A stretch of DNA of 64,000 nt from Caprella mutica. Lineage: Eukaryota; Arthropoda; Malacostraca; Amphipoda; Caprellidae. The notes below the pieces were generated by a model. That model had not been told where the DNA came from. It made no database searches and saw nothing but the letters and a program-made list of their open reading frames with translations. Shown one piece after another: positions 31,434 through 42,300 of this stretch. Where the stretch lies: positions 112,495-176,494 of the forward strand of contig CANNZV010002584.1 in NCBI GenBank assembly GCA_947561585.1. The letters run 5' to 3'. The number at the start of each line of letters is the position of its first letter. Position 1 is the first letter of the stretch. Made by a program: the position numbers and the translations under genes.

Positions 31434-34133
31434 TTAGAAAATGGGTTCTATTGGTTCTTCGCATCTATGCCTGCTGGAGGGGTATAAATAGTTCTCGTTT
31501 GGGAAATGATTGAATTTGATTCGCTGGTTTTCTGTTAGGTTGATCTTGGTCCATATCTGATTTGCACTTTCTTGTAGAACGATATTGATTGGGGCTAAGT
31601 CTGCTTCAATATTTGTTTCTATATTGGTTTTGTGCTCTATTAATCTTGTGTTTGTAATAATGCGGGCAGCTTTATTTTGTATTACTTGCAGTTTTTGGAT
31701 TTGGGTTTTGCTGCGGGTTTGGAGGGGAATGGTTGGGTATAGTAGCTTGCTTCTTGTTATGGCTAGGTACAGTTTTCTTTTGTTTTGTTGGTTAAGGTTT
31801 TTGAGGCTATATAGTTTGGAGAGGGTTTGTTTCGCTGTCCTGATTCTATTGGTGGTATGGGTTGTAAATCCTGATCTATTAATTGTAACTCCCAGTGCTG
31901 TTCCTGTTTGGCTATAGTCTATTTCTCGATTGTTTATTTTCACTTTATTGGTTCTTTTTCTTTCTAGAGGAATTATTTGAAATTTATTGATATTTGTATT
32001 TATTTTCCACTTCCTTTCATAATTGTTGACCCTTTCTACTTCTCTTTGCGTTATTTTGGTGAGGATTTTTTCTGTTGGATAGCTAATTATTTGGGTTACA
32101 TCATCGGCGTAGATGATGTTTTCGGTATTGAATGATATTGGGGACGGTAGATCATGCGTGTAGAAGTTGAAAATTGTAGGGGACAGGCATCCCCCCTGGG
32201 GGACTCCGCAGGAGAGGTTGAAGGATGGACCAGTGAATTCATCTATTCTTATATTTGCATTTCTATTGGAGAGATAGTTGGCTATTATTTTGATGAGGTA
32301 TGGTTCTATATTGTTTACTATTAATTTGTGTATTATTCCATTATGCCAAACTTTGTCGAATGCTCCTTTTATGTCTCTAAGAACAATATTGGTTTTGAAT
32401 TTTTGTGATTTGGCTGCCGCTATTGTTTCATAAGTTATTGCAGTTGCTGTATCTGTGCCTCTTTCTTTTCTGAATCCATGCTGATCGGTATTGTTTAGTT
32501 GTTTGAGGTCTATTGATTTTATTAGTCTTTTGTTTATTATTTTTTCGAGAATTTTGCCAGGAACATTGAGAAGTGATATTGGTCTATAATTTATGTGCTC
32601 ATAGGGGCTTTTATTGGGCTTTGGTAGGAATATCATTGTTGAGGTTTTCCATTGTTTTGGAAAGTAACCTGTATTAATTGCAGTTGTTACTATTTTTGCT
32701 AGTGCACCAATCATTGATTGGGAAAGGTTAGATAGGTGAAGTTTAGTAATTTGGTCATTTCCAGGGGCCTTCTGTTTGAAGGTTTTTATTGTTTCTATTA
32801 TTTCTGTAGGGGTTATTGTTATATTTTCTATTGCATTAGATGATGGGTTCATTAGTACTCTGTTGCTATCTATTGTTGAATTGACTTCTATTTCTGTTTC
32901 TTCATCAAATTGCTCGTTTTCTTCATCTGTTATTTGGAAAACTTTGGACCAGTGGTTTCTGAATAACTCTTCCTTTCCTTCACTTCCATACACTTCCTCG
33001 CCATTATGTCCCTTCAGATATTTCACCTCTCCTCCTCCTCTCTCTCCATACACTCTCTTAACTGACTTCCAGAAGTCCTTATCGTTTCTCTCCACATCTA
33101 TTCTCTCCACAAAACGATTCCACTCCTCCTCCCTCAGCCTTCGCAACTCCTCCCTCATCTCCTCTCTCATCTCTCTCACCCTATTCATACGGTTAACTGT
33201 TGGACCCAAATTGGTCATCGTCTCCATTACTGTTTTGTACTCAGTTTTAAGTTGGATCAGGTATTGGGAGTCTTTTGCGTATGGGATTGGACGGTATTGG
33301 ACTGTTGGGATAAATAATTTGCTTGCATTCTGTATTCTTTCTGTCCATTGTTTGACAGCATTATCTATTGCTTGTGGACTGTTGAGGTTTTCTATTGGGA
33401 AAGGATCACTAAGATGGTGTGTGAAACCATCCCAGTTCGCCTGTTTGAAGCTTTCTCTGGGTTTTATTGGGATCAGGATAGGATTGCAGGAAATGATTAA
33501 TATTATTGGGATATGGTCACTAGTAGTAGCTGGGCCTGGATATGAATGACTATTATGGATGATTCTGTTGTTATGGAGTATTATATCAGGGGTTGTTTTG
33601 GTTCTATTAGTAATGAAAGTGGGGAAGTTTGGTCCATCGTGAAAACAGTTGCCTCTATTGATTAATTGCTCAAGTTGTTTTCCTGTTGTATTTGAGTTTC
33701 TATGGCCAAGGATTGGGGATCTTGCATTTAAATCGGCTATTATATAGACTGGGTGTCTTTTGTTTAAAAGGTTGTAGAAATCTATATAGTTTAGGTAGTC
33801 TGTTCTTGGGGGAATGTAACAGGTTGCTATTTCTATTGGGCCATGGTTGGTGTCTATTGTTATGCTGAGAAGGTCGCTGTTATAGTCCTCATGGATTCTG
33901 TATACTATTGTTTTCTTTATGGCTATTGCACAACCATTATTTCGTTCCTCCAGTTTGTTTGTTTTGTAAATATTGTATTGCCATAATTTCATAGGTTCAC
34001 CCGATTTGCATCCATGCTCATTGATGAGTGCAATGTCTGCATCTTCTTGTTGGATAAGGTTTGATATGCTATTTTTATTGGTGGACCAGCTACGTACGTT
34101 GATTTGGATTATTTTGAGTTGGTTGAGAGGCAT
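31434..34133 (-). CDS. Retrotransposon E ORF2, endonuclease-reverse transcriptase
   Basis: 899 residues, intact. Endonuclease: IIQINVRSW with N12, INEHG with E39, IADLNAR near 135, and SDHIPI near 205. RT: KQKAPGNDQ, NYRPISLLNVPGK, TDQHGFRKERGTDTA, LRDIKGAFDKVWHNG, CGVPQGGCLSP and YADD. No RNase H. The second lineage differs from B and D by GGC for GAC in PQGGCL and by INEHG for INEHS. Codon use becomes purine-rich and GC-richer at about 32960-33190 (REMREEMREEL and following), unlike the AT-rich rest. The TAATG overlap fixes the start. Confidence 0.95.
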   Translation of the reverse strand: MPLNQLKIIQINVRSWSTNKNSISNLIQQEDADIALINEHGCKSGEPMKLWQYNIYKTNKLEERNNGCAIAIKKTIVYRIHEDYNSDLLSITIDTNHGPIEIATCYIPPRTDYLNYIDFYNLLNKRHPVYIIADLNARSPILGHRNSNTTGKQLEQLINRGNCFHDGPNFPTFITNRTKTTPDIILHNNRIIHNSHSYPGPATTSDHIPIILIISCNPILIPIKPRESFKQANWDGFTHHLSDPFPIENLNSPQAIDNAVKQWTERIQNASKLFIPTVQYRPIPYAKDSQYLIQLKTEYKTVMETMTNLGPTVNRMNRVREMREEMREELRRLREEEWNRFVERIDVERNDKDFWKSVKRVYGERGGGEVKYLKGHNGEEVYGSEGKEELFRNHWSKVFQITDEENEQFDEETEIEVNSTIDSNRVLMNPSSNAIENITITPTEIIETIKTFKQKAPGNDQITKLHLSNLSQSMIGALAKIVTTAINTGYFPKQWKTSTMIFLPKPNKSPYEHINYRPISLLNVPGKILEKIINKRLIKSIDLKQLNNTDQHGFRKERGTDTATAITYETIAAAKSQKFKTNIVLRDIKGAFDKVWHNGIIHKLIVNNIEPYLIKIIANYLSNRNANIRIDEFTGPSFNLSCGVPQGGCLSPTIFNFYTHDLPSPISFNTENIIYADDVTQIISYPTEKILTKITQREVERVNNYERKWKINTNINKFQIIPLERKRTNKVKINNREIDYSQTGTALGVTINRSGFTTHTTNRIRTAKQTLSKLYSLKNLNQQNKRKLYLAITRSKLLYPTIPLQTRSKTQIQKLQVIQNKAARIITNTRLIEHKTNIETNIEADLAPINIVLQESANQIWTKINLTENQRIKFNHFPNENYLYPSSRHRCEEPIEPIF

Positions 34134-35581
34134 TAGTCTTTGGATTGGCTGTCAGTGCGAGTCTTTTTGTGGGCTCTCGACATTCCGTTTATTGTAGTGC
34201 TGAATGATTTTGGATGGAGAAGTATGATTTGGCTTGTTCTAATTGCTATTTTTTCTCTTCTGATTTGTTGTTCAAATATTTCTGGCGTTATTTCAGATTG
34301 TTGAGATATTTTGTATTTTATTTTGCCTCTATTGAACATTTCTCTTACTTCCTTTCCGTTTAGTTTTTCTTTGTTGAACCTATCCACAGCTAATATGGAT
34401 ATGCCATTTTCCTTAGTATTCAGTGTATCGTCCGTTGAGGGTCCTGGGAGATCGTCTTGCGTCGTTTGTCTAGGGTCCAATTCCATGTTCGTCTGGTTAT
34501 CAATGCTTGCTTTCCTTTTCCTGCTTCCTTTCTCTTGGTAAATTCCTTCTCTTATTTTCATTGAGTCGTCTACCAATTTGCTGGTTACGATAACGTTAGA
34601 GTTGGGGATTTCTTCTGGTAGATTTATTGGGTCCATTCCGTTTCTTCTCAAAACTGCGTTTAGTCTGTTGTTATAGGTGCCAGGTTCTATTATATTGTGC
34701 ACGTGAGCATCCATCACTATCACCAGTGCCTTCAATCCAATTTCACTGATTACCTGTTCTGCCTTTAGACTTTTCTCTACTTTCTTCTCATATACTTCTG
34801 CCGTCTTCTGAACTATCCTCGACCATGGCATTTCTTCCTTCTCTTTCCTTTTCTCATCCTCTCTTATCCTTTTCTTCCTAATCATTTCCTTCTTTCTGGG
34901 ACAGCCCATCGCCATTGTACGATGGGGTCCGTGACAGTTCACACATTTCTTGATTGTGCTTGTGCATTCTCTGAATGAATGATTGCCGTTACATTCCGAA
35001 CATATTATCAAGTCTGGGGTCGGGCAATTGTCTGTAATATGGTCCTCAAGTTTATAGCAGGTGAAACACATTAACAGGTCTGTGAATTTTTCTCTCTCAA
35101 TTTGATTATTAGTGATTTTGCAGTTGAAAGCTATAAAACCATTGTTTAGAACATCTGTAGCCATGTCGGCATTTTCAAATTCTATTTTGAAGAGGTGGGT
35201 GTGTTGCATGAATTTGATGATTTCTATTGCTTTATTTTTGTTATTTCTATTAATCTCATCTTTTATTTCAGATTCTGTATGCGTTCCAACGTACGCATCT
35301 ACTTTTCTACATATTACCGATCTCAGTGCTTTGAGTTTGGGTGGGATGGTTACTTCCAGGCCGATCTCTAGCAGTACATTTTTGGCCTTTGTGGTAAGTA
35401 ACTTATCGATATCCTCTTCCCTCTCGGTAAATGCATTAAAGCCACTTCTAACTGGTTTCAATCCAGTCAGTGGAGTTTTCAATTCTTTCATTAATTTTTC
35501 GAAGACCTCCTGTCTTTGGGGAGGTTCTCTCCCTCCTACTCTCCTTAGCAAAATTTTTCCAAATTTTGCCATTCTGAACAA
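34133..35581 (-). CDS. Retrotransposon E ORF1, Gag-like zinc-knuckle protein
   Basis: 482 residues. Like A it has KFGKILLRRVGG near the N-terminus and TPLTGLKPVRSGFNAF. Knuckles at about 172-227: CFTCYKLEDHITDNC, CSECNGNHSFREC and CVNCHGPHRTMAMGC. A basic KKRIREDEKRKEK helix and the block ALVIVMDAHVHNIIEPG, shared with A, follow; then a charged linker and a C-terminal tail. A downstream Met (residue 4, before AKFGK) aligns better with the start of A and could be the true start. Confidence 0.92.
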   Translation of the reverse strand: MFRMAKFGKILLRRVGGREPPQRQEVFEKLMKELKTPLTGLKPVRSGFNAFTEREEDIDKLLTTKAKNVLLEIGLEVTIPPKLKALRSVICRKVDAYVGTHTESEIKDEINRNNKNKAIEIIKFMQHTHLFKIEFENADMATDVLNNGFIAFNCKITNNQIEREKFTDLLMCFTCYKLEDHITDNCPTPDLIICSECNGNHSFRECTSTIKKCVNCHGPHRTMAMGCPRKKEMIRKKRIREDEKRKEKEEMPWSRIVQKTAEVYEKKVEKSLKAEQVISEIGLKALVIVMDAHVHNIIEPGTYNNRLNAVLRRNGMDPINLPEEIPNSNVIVTSKLVDDSMKIREGIYQEKGSRKRKASIDNQTNMELDPRQTTQDDLPGPSTDDTLNTKENGISILAVDRFNKEKLNGKEVREMFNRGKIKYKISQQSEITPEIFEQQIRREKIAIRTSQIILLHPKSFSTTINGMSRAHKKTRTDSQSKD

Positions 35582-36332
35582 AAAACTGACTTAACTAACG
35601 ATAACTACTCACAGTTAACTACTCTTCAAGACTACTGTCGGAGACAGAGCCCCCAGCACAGCGGCCGGCACCTACAAATCGGAAAGAACACAGACAGAGA
35701 AGAAAAAACTATACACTATTTACAAAAGAAGAGATGCTGTCTTCCCAGAGAGAGGACCCTGAAGGCTGAGTGCCCGGAGCTCCCTACCCTAAAAGCTCCC
35801 CATAAGGTCTGAACGCCTCAGCCAGACAGGGTATCCTACTCTCTCTCTGGCAGCATCTTTAGGGAAAGAAGAGGAAAGAAGCAGACTACGAAGTTGAAAC
35901 CCTAAAACTAATTAACTACGTACGAATACGTATTTTTCCCTACCTAGCTAAAAGAGACTAACCCTAATCTAAAACCCACTGAGACTCCGGCTTAGGGCCA
36001 TTCACTGGGGCTCTCTCAAACACCCAGCTAGGCAGCATGGTAGTGGCCATGCAAAAGAGCAACGGTCCACTACCCACCGACGTTCATGTCTCAGTGGAAA
36101 GAGGATAGAAATAAGAAGAGGAAAATTGATTCATAGGTGCAGAGCACCGAGCCAGAGGCTCAAAGTGTGTGCTTAGCACATATCAGCAGCAGCGGATCCT
36201 GAAGAAAAAGACTCCGAAGCTGAAGAGAAGTGCAGGATTCTTCTTAAGGTTTGACAGTCTTCCAGAAGGCAGAAAACGAGAGCGATCAGCACAGGGTATC
36301 ACCATCAGCCAAGTAACATCAGTCCTTCGATC
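35582..36332 (-). other. 5' UTR of element E with covarying stems
   Basis: No gene. CCACTGAGAC (35976-35985) pairs with GTCTCAGTGG (36088-36097). CCAGAGAGAG (35745-35754) pairs with CTCTCTCTGG (35841-35850) and is extended by AGATGCTG with CAGCATCT. Two small hairpins with AGA loops lie at 36136-36148 (GGTGC and GCACC) and 36149-36161 (GAGCC and GGCTC). Confidence 0.62.
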
Positions 36333-39300
36333 GGAGATTTACGGGGTAGGTGCCATTCTTATATAGTTTACTGAGCGTGTGGTTGCACATTTAGCTAAAT
36401 TCCTGCGCTCTGATTGGCTGCTGTAAGACTTCATTCACGCAGGACACCAGAGCCTCTGAATTAGTGTTGCATCTTATATTTTCGCCAAGAAAAAGGTTTT
36501 ATTGGCCAAAATTGATATAAAATAGAGTATATAGTAATGAATTTGAAAGACTTTTTCCTACATACACTAACTTTTTATTGTTTATATCAAAAAAAGAGAG
36601 GGAGCAATATCACTTTAATTTTGAAATATAAACCTACGGACTTTTGTAAAAGCATTCAACTAACTTTTGAATTTGATAATTGTTAAAAGTCAGTTTATTA
36701 TCTTCAACATTACAAAAGGGGTGGATATTATAAGATTAGGAGGACATTTAAACAACAATTCCATTATTTATACATCATAAATTTATTTACATATTTACAA
36801 AAATCAGTAGAGATCGCTCTCACTGACCCACTGATTCCTCAAGTCCCACGTCCACCATTATCCCTCGTATTAAGTCCACCACCTTCCTGCAAGCCATGTC
36901 CACCATCGCTGCTTTACTGGTGTAAAGTAGATCCCCGAGAAGCAGTAGTACCAACAACCAGCGAAGAACATCGGCGGTCGTGTCACGTCCAACAGCATCA
37001 GCGAAGTCATCCTGGAAATGTAACAGCACAGCAACAAGAGAAATAGGGGAGATTTACGGGGTAGGTGCCATTTTTATATAGTTTACTGAGCGTGTGGTTG
37101 CACATTTAGCTAAATTCCTGCGCTCTGATTGGCTGCTGTAAGACTTCATTCACGCAGGACACCAGAGCCTCTGAATTAGTGTTGCATCTTATATTTTCGC
37201 CAAGAAAAAGGTTTTATTGGCCAAAATTGATATAAAATAGAGTATATAATAATGAATTTGAAAGACTTTTTCCTACATACACTAACTTTTTATTGTTTAT
37301 ATCAAAAAAAGAGAGGGAGCAATATCACTTTAATTTTGAAATATAAACCTACGGACTTTTGTAAAAGCATTCAACTAACTTTTGAATTTGATAATTGTTA
37401 AAAGTCAGTTTATTATCTTCAACATTACAAAAGGGGTGGATATTATAAGATTAGGAGGACATTTAAACAACAATTCCATTATTTATACATCATAAATTTA
37501 TTTACATATTTACAAAAATCAGTAGAGATCGCTCTCACTGACCCACTGATTCCTCAAGTCCCACGTCCACCATTATCCCTCGTATTAAGTCCACCACCTT
37601 CCTGCAAGCCATGTCCACCATCGCTGCTTTACTGGTGTAAAGTAGATCCCCGAGAAGCAGTAGTACCAACAACCAGCGAAGAACATCGGCGGTCGTGTCA
37701 CGTCCAACAGCATCAGCGAAGTCATCCTGGAAATGTAACAGCACAGCAACAAGAGAAAAAGGGGAGATTTACGGGGTAGGTGCCTTTCTTATATAGTTTA
37801 CTGAGCGTGTGGTTGCACATTTAGCTAAATTCCTGCGCTCTGATTGGCTGCTGTAAGACTTCATTCACGCAGGACACCAGAGCCTCTGAATTAGTGTTGC
37901 ATCTTATATTTTCGCCAAGAAAAAGGTTTTATTGGCCAAAATTGATATAAAATAGAGTATATAATAATGAATTTGAAAGACTTTTTCCTACATACACTAA
38001 CTTTTTATTGTTTATATCAAAAAAAGAGAGGGAGCAATATCACTTTAATTTTGAAATATAAACCTACGGACTTTTGTAAAAGCATTCAACTAACTTTTGA
38101 ATTTGATAATTGTTAAAAGTCAGTTTATTATCTTCAACATTACAAAAGGGGTGGATATTATAAGATTAGGAGGACATTTAAACAACAATTCCATTATTTA
38201 TACATCATAAATTTATTTACATATTTACAAAAATCAGTAGAGATCGCTCTCACTGACCCACTGATTCCTCAAGTCCCACGTCCACCATTATCCCTCGTAT
38301 TAAGTCCACCACCTTCCTGCAAGCCATGTCCACCATCGCTGCTTTACTGGTGTAAAGTAGATCCCCGAGAAGCAGTAGTACCAACAACCAGCGAAGAACA
38401 TCGGCGGTCGTGTCACGTCCAACAGCATCAGCGAAGTCATCCTGGAAATGTAACAGCACAGCAACAAGAGAAAAAGGGGAGATTTACGGGGTAGGTGCCT
38501 TTGTTATATAGTTTACTGAGCGTGTGGTTGCACATTTAGCTAAATTCCTGCGCTCTGATTGGCTGCTGTAAGACTTCATTCACGCAGGACACCAGAGCCT
38601 CTGAATTAGTGTTGCATCTTATATTTTCGCCAAGAAAAAGGTTTTATTGGCCAAAATTGATATAAAATAGAGTATATAATAATGAATTTGAAAGACTTTT
38701 TCCTACATACACTAACTTTTTATTGTTTATATCAAAAAAAGAGAGGGAGCAATATCACTTTAATTTTGAAATATAAACCTACGGACTTTTGTAAAAGCAT
38801 TCAACTAACTTTTGAATTTGATAATTGTTAAAAGTCAGTTTATTATCTTCAACATTACAAAAGGGGTGGATATTATAAGATTAGGAGGACATTTAAACAA
38901 CAATTCCATTATTTATACATCATAAATTTATTTACATATTTACAAAAATCAGTAGAGATCGCTCTCACTGACCCACTGATTCCTCAAGTCCCACGTCCAC
39001 CATTATCCCTCGTATTAAGTCCACCACCTTCCTGCAAGCCATGTCCACCATCGCTGCTTTACTGGTGTAAAGTAGATCCCCGAGAAGCAGTAGTACCAAC
39101 AACCAGCGAAGAACATCGGCGGTCGTGTCACGTCCAACAGCATCAGCGAAGTCATCCTGGAAATGTAACAGCACAGCAACAAGAGAAAAAGGGGAGATTT
39201 ACGGGGTAGGTGCCTTTGTTATATAGTTTACTGAGCGTGTGGTTGCACATTTAGCTAAATTCCTGCGCTCTGATTGGCTGCTGTAAGACTTCATTCACGC

Positions 39301-42300
39301 AGGACACCAGAGCCTCTGAATTAGTGTTGCATCTTATATTTTCGCCAAGAAAAAGGTTTTATTGGCCAAAATTGATATAAAATAGAGTATATAATAATGA
39401 ATTTGAAAGACTTTTTCCTACATACACTAACTTTTTATTGTTTATATCAAAAAAAGAGAGGGAGCAATATCACTTTAATTTTGAAATATAAACCTACGGA
39501 CTTTTGTAAAAGCATTCAACTAACTTTTGAATTTGATAATTGTTAAAAGTCAGTTTATTATCTTCAACATTACAAAAGGGGTGGATATTATAAGATTAGG
39601 AGGACATTTAAACAACAATTCCATTATTTATACATCATAAATTTATTTACATATTTACAAAAATCAGTAGAGATCGCTCTCACTGACCCACTGATTCCTC
39701 AAGTCCCACGTCCACCATTATCCCTCGTATTAAGTCCACCACCTTCCTGCAAGCCATGTCCACCATCGCTGCTTTACTGGTGTAAAGTAGATCCCCGAGA
39801 AGCAGTAGTACCAACAACCAGCGAAGAACATCGGCGGTCGTGTCACGTCCAACAGCATCAGCGAAGTCATCCTGGAAATGTAACAGCACAGCAACAAGAG
39901 AAAAAGGGGAGATTTACGGGGTAGGTGCCTTTGTTATATAGTTTACTGAGCGTGTGGTTGCACATTTAGCTAAATTCCTGCGCTCTGATTGGCTGCTGTA
40001 AGACTTCATTCACGCAGGACACCAGAGCCTCTGAATTAGTGTTGCATCTTATATTTTCGCCAAGAAAAAGGTTTTATTGGCCAAAATTGATATAAAATAG
40101 AGTATATAATAATGAATTTGAAAGACTTTTTCCTACATACGCTAACTTTTTATTGTTTATATCAAAAAAAGAGAGGGAGCAATATCACTTTAATTTTGAA
40201 ATATAAACCTACGGACTTTTGTAAAAGCATTCAACTAACTTTTGAATTTGATAATTGTTAAAAGTCAGTTTATTATCTTCAACATTACAAAAGGGGTGGA
40301 TATTATAAGATTAGGAGGACATTTAAACAACAATTCCATTATTTATACATCATAAATTTATTTACATATTTACAAAAATCAGTAGAGATCGCTCTCACTG
40401 ACCCACTGATTCCTCAAGTCCCACGTCCACCATTATCCCTCGTATTAAGTCCACCACCTTCCTGCAAGCCATGTCCACCATCGCTGCTTTACTGGTGTAA
40501 AGTAGATCCCCGAGAAGCAGTAGTACCAACAACCAGCGAAGAACATCGGCGGTCGTGTCACGTCCAACAGCATCAGCGAAGTCATCCTGGAAATGTAACA
40601 GCACAGCAACAAGAGAAAAAGGGGAGATTTACGGGGTAGGTGCCTTTGTTATATAGTTTACTGAGCGTGTGGTTGCACATTTAGCTAAATTCCTGCGCTC
40701 TGATTGGCTGCTGTAAGACTTCATTCACGCAGGACACCAGAGCCTCTGAATTAGTGTTGCATCTTATATTTTCGCCAAGAAAAAGGTTTTATTGGCCAAA
40801 ATTGATATAAAATAGAGTATATAATAATGAATTTGAAAGACTTTTTCCTACATACGCTAACTTTTTATTGTTTATATCAAAAAAAGAGAGGGAGCAATAT
40901 CACTTTAATTTTGAAATATAAACCTACGGACTTTTGTAAAAGCATTCAACTAACTTTTGAATTTGATAATTGTTAAAAGTCAGTTTATTATCTTCAACAT
41001 TACAAAAGGGGTGGATATTATAAGATTAGGAGGACATTTAAACAACAATTCCATTATTTATACATCATAAATTTATTTACATATTTACAAAAATCAGTAG
41101 AGATCGCTCTCACTGACCCACTGATTCCTCAAGTCCCACGTCCACCATTATCCCTCGTATTAAGTCCACCACCTTCCTGCAAGCCATGTCCACCATCGCT
41201 GCTTTACTGGTGTAAAGTAGATCCCCGAGAAGCAGTAGTACCAACAACCAGCGAAGAACATCGGCGGTCGTGTCACGTCCAACAGCATCAGCGAAGTCAT
41301 CCTGGAAATGTAACAGCACAGCAACAAGAGAAAAAGGGGAGATTTACGGGGTAGGTGCCTTTGTTATATAGTTTACTGAGCGTGTGGTTGCACATTTAGC
41401 TAAATTCCTGCGCTCTGATTGGCTGCTGTAAGACTTCATTCACGCAGGACACCAGAGCCTCTGAATTAGTGTTGCATCTTATATTTTCGCCAAGAAAAAG
41501 GTTTTATTGGCCAAAATTGATATAAAATAGAGTATATAATAATGAATTTGAAAGACTTTTTCCTACATACGCTAACTTTTTATTGTTTATATCAAAAAAA
41601 GAGAGGGAGCAATATCACTTTAATTTTGAAATATAAACCTACGGACTTTTGTAAAAGCATTCAACTAACTTTTGAATTTGATAATTGTTAAAAGTCAGTT
41701 TATTATCTTCAACATTACAAAAGGGGTGGATATTATAAGATTAGGAGGACATTTAAACAACAATTCCATTATTTATACATCATAAATTTATTTACATATT
41801 TACAAAAATCAGTAGAGATCGCTCTCACTGACCCACTGATTCCTCAAGTCCCACGTCCACCATTATCCCTCGTATTAAGTCCACCACCTTCCTGCAAGCC
41901 ATGTCCACCATCGCTGCTTTACTGGTGTAAAGTAGATCCCCGAGAAGCAGTAGTACCAACAACCAGCGAAGAACATCGGCGGTCGTGTCACGTCCAACAG
42001 CATCAGCGAAGTCATCCTGGAAATGTAACAGCACAGCAACAAGAGAAAAAGGGGAGATTTACGGGGTAGGTGCCTTTGTTATATAGTTTACTGAGCGTGT
42101 GGTTGCACATTTAGCTAAATTCCTGCGCTCTGATTGGCTGCTGTAAGACTTCATTCACGCAGGACACCAGAGCCTCTGAATTAGTGTTGCATCTTATATT
42201 TTCGCCAAGAAAAAGGTTTTATTGGCCAAAATTGATATAAAATAGAGTATATAATAATGAATTTGAAAGACTTTTTCCTACATACGCTAACTTTTTATTG

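Larger units (their letters stand above)
31131..36332 (-). mobile_element. Non-LTR retrotransposon E, full length and apparently intact
   Basis: 5202 bp on the minus strand with a 9-bp duplication GGAGATTTA. 5' UTR (36332-35582), ORF1, ORF2 (TAATG overlap) and a short 3' UTR. The 3' end on the element strand is GTGTCTCTCATC joined to the target, with no poly(A). Its proteins group with A, not with B, C or D. Confidence 0.92.

Noticed and set aside
32776..33549. 257-codon plus-strand open frame
   Set aside because: It is the exact antisense of ORF2 of element E, whose catalytic motifs fix the coding strand.
2701..36332. HDV-like ribozyme at the 5' ends of the elements
   Set aside because: No convincing nested double pseudoknot starting at the first nucleotide could be traced by eye; only simple stems are supported.
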